Shown here in pieces: positions 51,459-60,510 of a DNA stretch of 64,000 bases (within the stretch, counting starts at the first letter, position 1; each line of letters opens with the position of its first letter). The stretch is from DAOMFB01 sp963801475 (GTDB lineage: Bacteria > Acidobacteriota > Thermoanaerobaculia > UBA5066), in NCBI GenBank assembly GCA_963801475.1, contig CAWDEX010000002.1, positions 620,001-684,000 on the forward strand, read 5' to 3'. A program made the position numbers and the translations under genes. Under the pieces are notes generated by a model, which had not been told where the DNA came from, did no database searches, and was given only the letters and a program-made list of their open reading frames with translations.

Positions 51459-52408
51459 CAGGCCCCCGTCCGGGTCGGCAGGAGAGCGGACCTCCAGCCG
51501 AGGCCCAGCAGTCCCCGAAGGACCCGGACGTACGCCGCGGCGGCGTCGGGCCGGGCGTGATCGCCCCGGACGACGGGCAGGAGGAGGAGGCGGAGGAGCG
51601 TGCCGAGGAGGAGAACAGTCCGCGCACCGAGCCGTGTCGGGGCGTCGGCATGCTTGCTGACGTATCGGAGAAGGTTCCGGGTGTAGAGGGGGAGAAAGTC
51701 CCGGTACGAAAGGGCATTCATCGTCGTGCCGCCTACGTGCGTGACGCGGGCGGAGGGAACGTACCGGAGGCGCCGGCCGGATTCCAGGATCCGCGCGCAG
51801 AGATCCACGTCCTCGAACCAGGCGGGAGCGAAGTCCGGGTCGAAGCCGCGGAGCGCCTCGAAGACCTCCCGGCGGATCAGGAGCGCCGCTCCGGCCGGCT
51901 GCTCCACGTCGAAGGGGACGTCGCGCGCCCGGTCGAGGTACCTCTCGGCGCGGAAGCGGCCGTTCTCCGGGAAGAGCCGGTTGACGAGAAACGCCTCGCC
52001 GGCGAGGGAGCCGAGCGTCGGAAGCTTCCGAAGCTGGAAGCGCTCCTGGCCGTCGCCGGAGAGGGCGGGCGCCACGGCGGCAACGGAAGGGTCCCGGTCG
52101 AGCTCGGCGAGAAGGTCCGCGAGACAGGCCGCGCCATCGACGAGGGCGGCGTCGGGATTCAGGAACAGGACGGTCTCGGACGGGGCGGACGCCTCGGCTC
52201 CGAGATTGCAGGCGGGGCCGAACCCGAGGTTCGCCCCGGCCTCGATCACGCGCGCGCCCGCCCGCCGGGCAACGTCCGCCGAGCCGTCGCCCGACGCGTT
52301 GTCGATGACGACGACGGGGATCCCGTCCGGAACCGAGCGGACCGCGTCGTCCACGTGGGCCGCGGAGTTCCACGTCACGAGGACGACGGCGACACGCGGG
52401 ATCGTCAC
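51458..52408 (-). CDS. GT2 glycosyltransferase
   Basis: The protein has 316 residues from GTG 52408, overlapping the upstream TGA (GTGA). Motifs: VAVVLVTWNSAAHVDDAV, VVVIDNASGDGSADVA, GANLGFGPACNLGAEA, LFLNPDAALVDG and AWFEDVDLCARILESGRRL. The last 60 residues hold a hydrophobic segment (RTVLLLGTLLRLLLLPVV) that may hold it at the membrane. The order in the operon suggests it extends the same repeat unit. The donor is unknown. Confidence 0.88.
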   Translation of the reverse strand: MTIPRVAVVLVTWNSAAHVDDAVRSVPDGIPVVVIDNASGDGSADVARRAGARVIEAGANLGFGPACNLGAEASAPSETVLFLNPDAALVDGAACLADLLAELDRDPSVAAVAPALSGDGQERFQLRKLPTLGSLAGEAFLVNRLFPENGRFRAERYLDRARDVPFDVEQPAGAALLIRREVFEALRGFDPDFAPAWFEDVDLCARILESGRRLRYVPSARVTHVGGTTMNALSYRDFLPLYTRNLLRYVSKHADAPTRLGARTVLLLGTLLRLLLLPVVRGDHARPDAAAAYVRVLRGLLGLGWRSALLPTRTGA

Positions 52409-53319
52409 GTCGGCAGCTCGCGGAGGGGAGGCCTCGAGGCGAGGACTGCGCGATCCTCCTCCTCGAACGGCCGGACCGCCGGCGACGCGGCGAGCGCGGC
52501 GCGAAGGGCGCCGCGCCAGCCCAGGTCGCGTACGGCCGGGCCGAGCGTCGCACCGGCGGCCGGGCGGAGCGACCGGAGGGCCGGAAGCGAAGCCGCATCG
52601 AAGTTGCGGCGAAGGGTCCGGAGCCGGTTGGCGAAGAGGCGCCGCCAGCGCGCCTCGGGATCCCGCCGTCCGGTGGCGGTCCCCTCGTGCCGGGCGTGCG
52701 CCGCGGGGGCGCAGGCGAAACGCGCTCCGGCGCGGCGAAGGCGGAGGACGAGGTCGACGTCCTCGTACCAGGCGAAGAACGACTCCGCGAAGCCGCCGGC
52801 GTCGAGAAACGCGTCGCGCCGGAAGACGGCAGCGGTGGCCGAGACCCCGGGGATGGCGAACGGGGCTGTCTCCGGGGCGGGCGGCGCGCCGCCGTGGCCC
52901 AGTTGCACCGCCTCGGCCCCGGCCGTCCAGCCGAAGCCCCATCCGTCCACGGCGCGTCCCGCGCCGTCGAGGACGACGCCCTGCACGGCCGCGAGGCCCG
53001 GGTCTCCCTCGAGGGCCGCGAGACAGGCGGCCAGGTAGCCGGCTTCGAGGACGCAGTCGTTGTTGACGAAGGCGAGGTACGGCGCGCGGGCCGCGCGCGC
53101 CCCGAGGTTCGCGGGATCGGCGAAGCCCCGGTTCTCCGGGAGGCGGTGGAGGGCGATGCCGGGGCGCGCGCCGAGCCGTGCGACCTCTTCCGGGCGCGAG
53201 CCGTTGTCGACCACGACGATCTCTTCCACGGCCTCGCGGTCGAGGGCGTCGAGGGCGTCGAAGAGGAGGTCGCCACCGTCGAGATTCACGACGACGGCCG
53301 AGACGGGGAGGGCCGGCAC
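52405..53319 (-). CDS. GT2 glycosyltransferase, first gene of the operon
   Basis: The protein has 304 residues from GTG 53319. Motifs: VSAVVVNLDGGDLLFDAL, IVVVDNGSRPEEVARL, LPENRGFADPANLGARAA, AFVNNDCVLEAGY and AWYEDVDLVLRLRRAGARF. It appears to be the leading gene of the leftward operon and is preceded by a start-proximal GATAAT box. It is divergent from serS with a 56-bp gap. The specific linkage is unknown. Confidence 0.87.
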   Translation of the reverse strand: MPALPVSAVVVNLDGGDLLFDALDALDREAVEEIVVVDNGSRPEEVARLGARPGIALHRLPENRGFADPANLGARAARAPYLAFVNNDCVLEAGYLAACLAALEGDPGLAAVQGVVLDGAGRAVDGWGFGWTAGAEAVQLGHGGAPPAPETAPFAIPGVSATAAVFRRDAFLDAGGFAESFFAWYEDVDLVLRLRRAGARFACAPAAHARHEGTATGRRDPEARWRRLFANRLRTLRRNFDAASLPALRSLRPAAGATLGPAVRDLGWRGALRAALAASPAVRPFEEEDRAVLASRPPLRELPT

Positions 53320-53325
53320 GGGGCG

Positions 53326-53331
53326 ATTATC
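53326..53331 (-). promoter_or_regulatory. GATAAT box before the glycosyltransferase operon
   Basis: On the minus strand GATAAT (53331-53326), one base from consensus TATAAT, ends 6 bases before GTG 53319. There is no Shine-Dalgarno sequence, so the operon's first message is likely leaderless. Confidence 0.5.
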
Positions 53332-53375
53332 GGCTGCTTGAATCCCCGGCCCCCCCCGACGAGAATGGCCGCTCC

Positions 53376-54662
53376 ATGCTTTCGCGCGATTTCCTCCGGA
53401 AGAACTTCGCCGATCTGCCGCGGCTCCTCCGGGGACGGGCCTATGACACGGGTGCCCTCGAGGCCTGGGGGCAGCTCGATGCGGAGCGCCGGCGGCTCCT
53501 GACCGACGTGGAGGCGAAGAAGGCCGACCGCAACCGCCTTTCGGCCGAGGTCGGGAAGAAGAAGAAGGCCGGGGAGGACGCCGCCGGCGAGCAGGCGCGC
53601 TCGAAATCCCTCGGCGAAGAGATCGCCCGCGCCGACGAGCGGCTGCGCGAAATCGAAGGCTCGTTCGACGCGCTCGAACTCCGCCTTCCGAACGTCCCCG
53701 ACGGGAGCGTCCCGGAGGGAGACGGAGAGGCGGGAAACGTCGTCGTGAAGAGCTGGGGAACGCCCCCGGCTTTCGACTTCGCCCCGAAGGCGCACTGGGA
53801 TCTCGGGCCCGAGCTGGGAATCCTCGATTTCGAGCGGGCGGCCAAGATCACCGGCGCGCGCTTCACCGTCCTGAAGGGGGCCGCCTCGCTCCTGAACCGC
53901 GCCCTGATCCAGTTCATGCTGGATCTCCACACGCGCGAACACGGCTACATAGAGGTCCTGCCGCCGTTCATCGTGAACGCCGCCTCGCTCCACGGAACGG
54001 GCCAGCTCCCGAAGTTCGAGGAGGACCTCTTCCGGCTGCAGGGGACCGACTGGTATCTCGCGCCGACGGCCGAGGTCCCCGTGACGAACCTCCACCGCGA
54101 CGAGATCCTCCCGGCGGCGACGCTGCCGCTCTCGTACTGCGCCTACACCCCCTGCTTCCGGGCCGAGGCGGGCTCGGCGGGAAAGGACACGCGGGGGATG
54201 ATCCGGCAGCACCAGTTCGACAAGGTGGAGCTGGTGAAGTTCACCCTTCCCGGACAGTCGGAGGAGGCGCACGAAAAGCTGACCTGCGACGCGGAGGCCG
54301 TTCTCGAGCGGCTCGAGCTGCCGTACCGGCGCGTCCTCCTCTGTCGCGGCGACATGGGCTTCGCGTCGAGAAAGACGTACGACCTCGAGGTCTGGCTTCC
54401 CGGGCAGGGGCTCTACCGGGAGATTTCCTCCTGCTCGAACTTCGGCGATTTCCAGGCGCGGCGGGCCGCGATCCGGACGAAGGTCGAGCGGGACGGGAAG
54501 GCCCGGAACGAGCTGGTCCACACCCTCAACGGCTCCGGCCTCGCCGTGGGGCGGACCCTCATCGCGGTCCTCGAGAACTACCAGCGGGCCGACGGCACCG
54601 TCGGCGTTCCGAAGGCCCTCCGTCCCTACTGCGGGGGCCTCGAGGAGATCCGTCCCGCGTGA
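53376..54662 (+). CDS. serS: Seryl-tRNA synthetase
   Basis: The protein has 428 residues from ATG 53376. The N-terminal coiled-coil arm spans roughly residues 30-100 (DAERRRLLTDVEAKKADRN to DERLREIEGSFDALE). Class II motif 2 is FRAEAGSAGKDTRGMIRQHQF and motif 3 is NGSGLAVGRTLIAVLENYQ. It charges all tRNA-Ser, and tRNA-Sec if present. Two tRNA-Ser genes lie 1.7 kb downstream on the same strand, an unusual but functionally fitting linkage. A weak GAGAAT box ends 9 bases before the start. Confidence 0.97.
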   Translation: MLSRDFLRKNFADLPRLLRGRAYDTGALEAWGQLDAERRRLLTDVEAKKADRNRLSAEVGKKKKAGEDAAGEQARSKSLGEEIARADERLREIEGSFDALELRLPNVPDGSVPEGDGEAGNVVVKSWGTPPAFDFAPKAHWDLGPELGILDFERAAKITGARFTVLKGAASLLNRALIQFMLDLHTREHGYIEVLPPFIVNAASLHGTGQLPKFEEDLFRLQGTDWYLAPTAEVPVTNLHRDEILPAATLPLSYCAYTPCFRAEAGSAGKDTRGMIRQHQFDKVELVKFTLPGQSEEAHEKLTCDAEAVLERLELPYRRVLLCRGDMGFASRKTYDLEVWLPGQGLYREISSCSNFGDFQARRAAIRTKVERDGKARNELVHTLNGSGLAVGRTLIAVLENYQRADGTVGVPKALRPYCGGLEEIRPA

Positions 54663-54681
54663 GCCCCTGCCAGGAGGAGCC

Positions 54682-56292
54682 GTGCGGCTGAAACTTCTCC
54701 CCTCCTTCGTTCTCGTTCTTCTCGCCGTCCTTGCTTTCCGCGCCTCGGCCCAGACGCCGGCCGCGGAGGAGCCCGCCACCCTGGTCGTCGGCGGCCGCGA
54801 AGTGACCGTCCTCCGGGCGCGCGTTCTCGGGTACAGCCCGCGGGAGCGAGCCGCCGCGTCGGCGTTTCGCGTCAAGGAAGCGCTCTCGGCCGGCGGCGCC
54901 GGTGCCGTTTCCATGCAAGACGCCGCCGAAGGGAAGCTGCTTCAGATCGACGGTCGCGGTGTTCTCCTCCTCACCCCCGGCGACGTCGACACGCTCGCGG
55001 GCGAGACCCTCGAGGGGATCGGCGCCCGGGCGAAGCATCGGCTCACCGTCGTCGTGGCCGAGGACCATGAGCGCCACGACGGGAGGCGCCTTCTCGTGGC
55101 CGCCGCGGTGACCGCCGGGGCCACGCTTCTGGCGTGGGGGCTCGTCTTCGCCCTCGGCCGGGCCAGGCGGTGGATCCGGCAGCGCCTCGACCGGGACGTC
55201 GCCGAGCGCCTCAGGGCCGTGAAGCTCGGGGGGGCGGAGCACCTCACGAGCGAACCGCTTCTCGTCGCGCTCCGGTTCGGGTTCCGCCTTCTCTTCTTCG
55301 TCCTGTACGTCGCTCTGATACTCGCCTGGTTCGACTTGGTCCTGACGCAGTTTCCGGTGACGCGCCCCGTCGGTGAGCGACTGACACAATTCCTCGTCGA
55401 CGCGCTATCGATCGTCGGAGAGGGCCTCCTCGCCTCGATCCCCGACCTCCTCGTCGTCGTCGCGATCGTGCTCCTCACGCGGCTCGTGGCACGCACCTTC
55501 ACGGCCTTCTTCCGTCGGATCGAGACGGGCGCCATCGAAGTGCCGTGGCTCGAGGCGGACATCGCACCGCCGACCCGCCGCATCGTCATTGCCGCACTCT
55601 GGGTCTTCGCCCTCGTCATGGCGTACCCCTACATCCCCGGGAGCAAGAGCGAGGCGTTCAAGGGGATCAGCGTTCTCGTCGGCCTGATGGTCTCCCTCGG
55701 CGCGACGGGGGCCGTCGGCCAGGCGGCGAGCGGGATGATGCTCCTCTACTCGCGGACGCTCCGAGCCGGCGAGTGGGTGAGGATCGGCGAGCACGAGGGA
55801 CGAGTGGAGACGGTCGGAATGTTCGCGACGCGCCTCCAGACCGGCTTCGGCGAAGAGATCGTTCTCCCGAACTCGGTCGTCGTTGGAATGACGACGGTCA
55901 ATTACTCGCGTCTCGGCGGCTCGAACGGCATCCTCGTCGAAACCGGTGTCACGATCGGCTACTCCGAGCCGTGGCGGCAAGTCGAGGCTCTGCTCCTCCT
56001 CGCGGCGGAGCGGACGGAGGCCCTCCGGAGGGAGCCGAAGCCCGCCGTCTTCCAGAGGGCCCTCTCGGACTTCTACGTCGAGTACCGGCTCTACGCCTAC
56101 ACCGACGACGCCGCCGGCCGGTTGCGGGTGCTGGCGGCTCTCCACGGGAACATTCAGGATGCCTTCAACGAGTCCGGCGTCCAGATCATGTCGCCGCATT
56201 ACCTCGGCGACCCGGATCATCCCGTCGTCGTCCCGAAGGAGAAGTGGCACCTCCCGCCGGCCCCGCCGCCCGTAAAGTCCCGCAAAGGCTGA
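54682..56292 (+). CDS. MscS-family mechanosensitive channel
   Basis: The protein has 536 residues from GTG 54682, with caggagg upstream. It has a signal peptide, then an extracytoplasmic domain of about 115 residues, a TM near 133-150, more TMs, and the MscS core. The pore helix region is GLMVSLGATGAVGQAASGMMLLYS, and the beta-domain reads LRAGEWVRIGEHEGRVETVGMFATRLQT then EIVLPNSVVVGMTTVNYS. It acts as an osmotic release valve in the inner membrane. It starts 19 bases after serS and is probably cotranscribed. Confidence 0.92.
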   Translation: MRLKLLPSFVLVLLAVLAFRASAQTPAAEEPATLVVGGREVTVLRARVLGYSPRERAAASAFRVKEALSAGGAGAVSMQDAAEGKLLQIDGRGVLLLTPGDVDTLAGETLEGIGARAKHRLTVVVAEDHERHDGRRLLVAAAVTAGATLLAWGLVFALGRARRWIRQRLDRDVAERLRAVKLGGAEHLTSEPLLVALRFGFRLLFFVLYVALILAWFDLVLTQFPVTRPVGERLTQFLVDALSIVGEGLLASIPDLLVVVAIVLLTRLVARTFTAFFRRIETGAIEVPWLEADIAPPTRRIVIAALWVFALVMAYPYIPGSKSEAFKGISVLVGLMVSLGATGAVGQAASGMMLLYSRTLRAGEWVRIGEHEGRVETVGMFATRLQTGFGEEIVLPNSVVVGMTTVNYSRLGGSNGILVETGVTIGYSEPWRQVEALLLLAAERTEALRREPKPAVFQRALSDFYVEYRLYAYTDDAAGRLRVLAALHGNIQDAFNESGVQIMSPHYLGDPDHPVVVPKEKWHLPPAPPPVKSRKG

Positions 56293-56340
56293 CCCGGGGA
56301 CCTGTCCGGCCCTGCTAGACTCCGCGATCCGTCGCTTCGC

Positions 56341-56434
56341 GGACAGGTGGCCGAGTGGCTGAAGGCGGCGGTTTGCTAAACCGTTGTAGGGTCTTAAAGC
56401 CTTACCGGGGGTTCGAATCCCCCCCTGTCCGCCA
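56341..56434 (+). tRNA. tRNA-Ser (anticodon GCT)
   Basis: The 7-bp acceptor stem (GGACAGG with CCTGTCC) is followed by discriminator G and encoded CCA. D arm: GCCGAGTGGCTGAAGGC. Anticodon stem GCGGT/ACCGT with loop TTGCTAA gives anticodon GCT (codons AGC/AGU). A long type II variable arm and the T arm GGGGGTTCGAATCCCCC are present. It lies 48 bases after the channel gene. Confidence 0.97.
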
Positions 56435-56441
56435 CCGGTCG

Positions 56442-56472
56442 CCGGGGGGCTTACCCCTCGGGCGCCCCCCGG
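56442..56472 (+). other. GC-rich hairpin between the two tRNA genes
   Basis: A perfect 9-bp stem (56442-56450 with 56464-56472) with a 13-base loop has no following T tract. It could help tRNA 3' processing or weaken read-through, but it is not a standard terminator. Confidence 0.4.
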
Positions 56473-56509
56473 ACCCCCCGCGGTGGAGTTATCGTAAAGA
56501 TCCCCCACC

Positions 56510-56599
<90 letters not shown>

Positions 56600-56694
56600 A
56601 AAGAGCCCGCCGAAGTGAAACCCGGAAAAGCATTTAGCCGTAGATGGGAACGGGATGGGCCCGGACAGGGGCCCCCCCTCCGGAGTGAGCACGC

Positions 56695-57990
56695 ATGAGC
56701 CGCAAGGTCAAATGGGCCATCGGGGTCGGCGTCGTCGCCGTCCTCGGAATCGTGGTCGTCGCCTCCATCAAGGCCCGCAACAAGAACGTCGAGAAGGTGA
56801 CGACGGCCAAGGCCGCCAAGGAAGAGCTGGTCTCCACGGTCTCGTGCAACGGCCGGATCCGCGCCCGCGTGAAGGTGGACATCTCCTCGCAGGTGATGGG
56901 GCAGATCGTGACGCTCGCCGTTCGCGAGGGGGACGTCGTCAAGAAGGGCGACCTCCTCATCCAGATCGACAAGGCGCAGTACGACGCGAACGCCCAGGCG
57001 CAGCAGGCGGCCCTCGACGCTCTTTTCGCCCAGCGCGAGGCGGACCGGTTCACGCGGGAGCAGGCCGAGCGCGACTATGAGCGGACGAAGAAGAACTTCG
57101 AGGCGAAGATCGAGAACGAGCAGAACCTCCAGAAGGCCAAGCTGGCGCTCGACTCGGCGGTCGCGAACGAGAAGGCGGACGACCGCCGGATCGAGCAGGC
57201 CCGGCAGACCCTCCTCGCGAACAAGGACTCGCTCAAGAAGACGACGCTCGTGACCCCGATCGACGGCGTCGTGACGGCGCGCCCCGTCGAGCAGGGGGAG
57301 AACGCGATCATCGGGACGATGAACAACCCGGGCACGGTCCTGCTGACCGTCTCCGACATGTCGATCGTCGAGGCGGAGATGGAGGTGGACGAGACCGACA
57401 TCCCGCACGTGAAGCTGGGACAGAAGGCGAAGCTCTCCTTCGATGCCTACCCGGAGAAGAAATACGACGGCACCGTGACGGAGATCGGCGGGAGCCCGAT
57501 CACGAAGTCGGCCCTCGGGACCGACTCCTCGGCCGTCAACTTCAAGGTCAAGATCCACGTCCTGGCGCCGCCGGCGAACATCCGCCCCGGCTTCTCCGTC
57601 TCGGGGCTGATCGAGACCGACCGGCGCCCCGGCGCCCTCGCGATCCCGATCCCGGCGCTCGTCCTCGCGGACGAGGCGACCCTCCGGCGCCCCGAGAAGG
57701 GGAAGGCCCCGACGCCGACCCCGGTGGCGAAGGACGAGAAGTCCGACCCGCTCGCGGACCGGAAGAAGAAGGAGGTCGAAGGGGTCTTCGTCACGAAGAA
57801 GGACGGGACCGTCGACTTCCGGAAGATCAAGACGGGGCTCACGGCCGAGCTGAAGGTCGAGGTCCTCGAGGGGCTCGCCGAGGGAGACGAGGTCGTCACG
57901 GGCCCCTTCAAGGCCCTCCGCTCCCTGAAGATCGGCGACCGGGTCAAGGTCGACAACGCCGCGCCCGCGCCCGAGGCGGGCAAGTCGTAG
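56695..57990 (+). CDS. HlyD/MacA-type periplasmic adaptor
   Basis: The protein has 431 residues from ATG 56695, with ggagtgag upstream. An N-terminal TM anchor is followed by the split lipoyl domain (ISSQVMGQIVTLAVREGDVVKKGDLLIQID and TLVTPIDGVVTARPVEQGE), a coiled-coil hairpin (about 100-175), and the beta-barrel and membrane-proximal domains. An unusual Lys/Pro-rich insert (EKGKAPTPTPVAKDEKSDP) interrupts the C-terminal region. It links an inner-membrane transporter to an outer-membrane factor. The two following FtsX permeases are its likely partners. Confidence 0.9.
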   Translation: MSRKVKWAIGVGVVAVLGIVVVASIKARNKNVEKVTTAKAAKEELVSTVSCNGRIRARVKVDISSQVMGQIVTLAVREGDVVKKGDLLIQIDKAQYDANAQAQQAALDALFAQREADRFTREQAERDYERTKKNFEAKIENEQNLQKAKLALDSAVANEKADDRRIEQARQTLLANKDSLKKTTLVTPIDGVVTARPVEQGENAIIGTMNNPGTVLLTVSDMSIVEAEMEVDETDIPHVKLGQKAKLSFDAYPEKKYDGTVTEIGGSPITKSALGTDSSAVNFKVKIHVLAPPANIRPGFSVSGLIETDRRPGALAIPIPALVLADEATLRRPEKGKAPTPTPVAKDEKSDPLADRKKKEVEGVFVTKKDGTVDFRKIKTGLTAELKVEVLEGLAEGDEVVTGPFKALRSLKIGDRVKVDNAAPAPEAGKS

Positions 57991-57997
57991 GGCTCCC

Positions 57998-59218
57998 GTG
58001 CTGGTCGGCGAGCTTCTCCGGGTCGCGTGGCGGGCCGTCGCGGCGCACAAGCTCCGCTCGGCCCTGACGCTTCTCGGCGTCATCATCGGCGTCATGACGG
58101 TCGTCGCCGTCGTGGCCGTCATCTCCGGGATGAACAACTACGTGGCGACGAAGCTCTTCACCGTCTCGCCGGACGTCTACGCGGTGACGCGCTGGGGGAT
58201 CATCACGTCCCACGAACAGTTCGTCCAGGCCCTCAAGCGGAAGAGGATCGAGAAGCACGAGGCCGAGCAGGCCGAGCGGCTCTCGAGGACGGCCGACGCG
58301 GTCGGGCTGATCTCCGGCGTCCAGCGCCCGGTGAAGCGCGAGGGCAAGCGGATCGCCGACGTCTCGATCAACGGCGTGACGCCGAACGTCGCCGACCTCC
58401 GGAACCTCGACATCGAGGCGGGGCGCTTCTTCACGGAGAACGAGTACGAGCGGCGCGCCTTCGTCGCCGTCATCGGCTCGGAGGTGCGGGAGGAGCTCTT
58501 CCCCCGCCTCGACCCGATCGAGAAGACGATCCTGATCGGCGGGATGCCGTTCCGCGTGATCGGCCTTCTCGTCAAGCAGGGTTCTGTCCTCGGCCAGAGC
58601 CAGGACAACGTCGTCTACATTCCGCGCGAGACCCTCTGCAAGGCGTGGGGCGCGAACCGGAACGTCTCGATCTACGTCCGGGCCAAGGGGGGCGTCCCGG
58701 GGGTTCCGGCCTCGATGGACGAATGGCGGACGATCTTCCGGGCGATGCGGAAGCTGAAGCCGGGCGAGCCCGACCCCGTCGCCTTCATTACCTCGGACGC
58801 CATCATGGCCGTCTGGGCGACGATCTCGGCGGGAGCCTTCTCGCTTCTCGTCTTCATCAGCGGGATCTCCCTCGTCGTCGGGGCGATCGTCATCGCGAAC
58901 ATCATGCTGGTCTCCGTCGTCGAGCGGACGAAGGAGATCGGTCTTCGACTCGCCGTCGGGGCCCGGAAGGCCGACATCCGGTGGCAGTTCCTCCTCGAGG
59001 CGATCCTCCTTTCCTTCGGCGGGGGCGCGCTCGGCGTCTTCTTCGGCTGGGTCATCGCCCTCTGCGTCGACGCCTTCTCCCCCCTTCCGGCCCGGGTCTC
59101 GCCCGGACTCATCGCCTCGGGCCTGTCCCTGGCCACCCTCACCGGCCTCGTCGCGGGCGTGTTCCCCGCCGTGAAGGCTTCGCAGCTTCCTCCCATCGAA
59201 GCCTTGCGACATGAGTAG
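57998..59218 (+). CDS. MacB/FtsX-family permease, first of two
   Basis: The protein has 406 residues from GTG 57998. It has the FtsX/MacB_PCD layout: TM1 (ALTLLGVIIGVMTVVAVVAVI), a large periplasmic domain, and three C-terminal TMs with VIANIMLVSVVERTKEIGLRLAVGARKADI, the coupling signature. No N-terminal ATPase domain is fused, unlike E. coli MacB. Its end overlaps the second permease by 8 bases, which suggests a heterodimer. It transports lipophilic compounds or lipoproteins, or acts by mechanotransmission; the substrate is unknown. Confidence 0.9.
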   Translation: MLVGELLRVAWRAVAAHKLRSALTLLGVIIGVMTVVAVVAVISGMNNYVATKLFTVSPDVYAVTRWGIITSHEQFVQALKRKRIEKHEAEQAERLSRTADAVGLISGVQRPVKREGKRIADVSINGVTPNVADLRNLDIEAGRFFTENEYERRAFVAVIGSEVREELFPRLDPIEKTILIGGMPFRVIGLLVKQGSVLGQSQDNVVYIPRETLCKAWGANRNVSIYVRAKGGVPGVPASMDEWRTIFRAMRKLKPGEPDPVAFITSDAIMAVWATISAGAFSLLVFISGISLVVGAIVIANIMLVSVVERTKEIGLRLAVGARKADIRWQFLLEAILLSFGGGALGVFFGWVIALCVDAFSPLPARVSPGLIASGLSLATLTGLVAGVFPAVKASQLPPIEALRHE

Positions 59219-60488
59219 AGCCGGAATCCTCGACGCGCTCCGGCGGATGCTGGTGGAGAACCTCCGGTTCGCACTCACGGCGCTTCGCGCCCACAAGCTC
59301 CGGGCGGGACTGACGATCGTCGGCATCGTCATCGGGGTCTGGACGGTGATCGCGATGGTCGCCCTCGTGACCGGCTTCAACCGGAATGCCGAAGACGCGT
59401 TTTCGAGCTTCGGGACGATGCTCGTCCAGTTCCAGAAGTTCGAGCAGCGCTTCGGGGGCGGGCCGATCCCCGAGGAGGAGCGGAACCGGAAGGACCTGAC
59501 GATCGAGGACGCCGAGGCGATCGCCCGCCTCGCCCCGTCGATCCTTGCCGTCTCCCCCGAGCGCTACTACCGGGGCGGGGCTCAGGCGAAGGGGAACGGG
59601 AACGAGGCCGACGGGGTCCGCTTCGGAGGGGTGACACAGAACTACGCGATCTGCAACAACTGGACGATCGGGGACGGCCTGAACATCTCCGAGATCGACG
59701 TCCTCCACGCCCGCGATGTGGCCATCATCGGGACCGACGTGCGCGACGCTCTCTTCAAGGGGAAGAACCCGCTGGGTCAGTTCATCACCGTCGCCGGAAG
59801 GCGGATGCAGGTGATCGGGGTCTGGGAGAAGAAAGGATCGGGGGCCTTCGGCGGGCAGCCGGACAACGAGTTGATGATCCCGATCACCACCTTCGACAAG
59901 TACTTTCCCCAGGTCAAGAACTCCCGCGGCGACACGCTCCACATCGCCACGATTCCGCGTTCGTCCGAGCTCGTGAACCAGGCCGTCGAGGAGGGGACCG
60001 CGATTCTCCGCGCCCGCCGGAAGGTGCCGTTCAACAAGCCGAACGACTTCGCCATCTTCACGGCGGAGAAGATGATCCAGCAGATGACGGCCGTGACGAA
60101 CGCGATCTCGGGGGTCATGGTCCTCATCGCGGCGATCGCGCTCGTCGTGGGCGGGGTCGGCGTCATGAACATCATGCTCGTCTCGGTGACGGAGCGGACG
60201 AAGGAGATCGGCCTCCGGAAGGCCGTGGGCGCCCTCCGGCGCGACATCTCTCTCCAGTTCCTGACGGAGGCGATGACGCTCACGGCGCTCGGGGGCGCCC
60301 TCGGCGTGATCCTCGGGCTCCTGACGGCCGTCGTCGTCCGGAACGTCTCCCCGCTCGCCACGGCGACGCCGCTCTGGAGCATCTTCCTCGGGCTCGGCGT
60401 CTCGATCTCGATCGGCCTCTTCTTCGGCCTCTACCCGGCGGTGAAGGCGGCCAAGCTCGATCCGATCGAGGCGCTCCGGTACGAGTGA
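59211..60488 (+). CDS. MacB/FtsX-family permease, second of two
   Basis: The protein has 425 residues from ATG 59211, overlapping the first permease gene by 8 bases. TM1 is AGLTIVGIVIGVWTVIAMVALVTGF. The periplasmic domain includes IVGTDVRDALFKGKNPLG-like PCD segments. The C-terminal TM block has VMNIMLVSVTERTKEIGLRKAVGALRRDI. The two permeases are alike only in motif positions and seem non-redundant. The matching ATPase is not encoded in the window; a DUF971 gene follows instead. Confidence 0.9.
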   Translation: MSRAGILDALRRMLVENLRFALTALRAHKLRAGLTIVGIVIGVWTVIAMVALVTGFNRNAEDAFSSFGTMLVQFQKFEQRFGGGPIPEEERNRKDLTIEDAEAIARLAPSILAVSPERYYRGGAQAKGNGNEADGVRFGGVTQNYAICNNWTIGDGLNISEIDVLHARDVAIIGTDVRDALFKGKNPLGQFITVAGRRMQVIGVWEKKGSGAFGGQPDNELMIPITTFDKYFPQVKNSRGDTLHIATIPRSSELVNQAVEEGTAILRARRKVPFNKPNDFAIFTAEKMIQQMTAVTNAISGVMVLIAAIALVVGGVGVMNIMLVSVTERTKEIGLRKAVGALRRDISLQFLTEAMTLTALGGALGVILGLLTAVVVRNVSPLATATPLWSIFLGLGVSISIGLFFGLYPAVKAAKLDPIEALRYE

Positions 60489-60498
60489 GCCCTTCGGC

Positions 60499-60504
60499 TA
60501 CCAT
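60499..60504 (+). promoter_or_regulatory. TACCAT box before the DUF971 gene
   Basis: TACCAT ends 6 bases before GTG 60511, in the 22-base gap after the permease stop. No Shine-Dalgarno sequence is visible. Confidence 0.4.
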
Positions 60505-60510
60505 CGCTCC

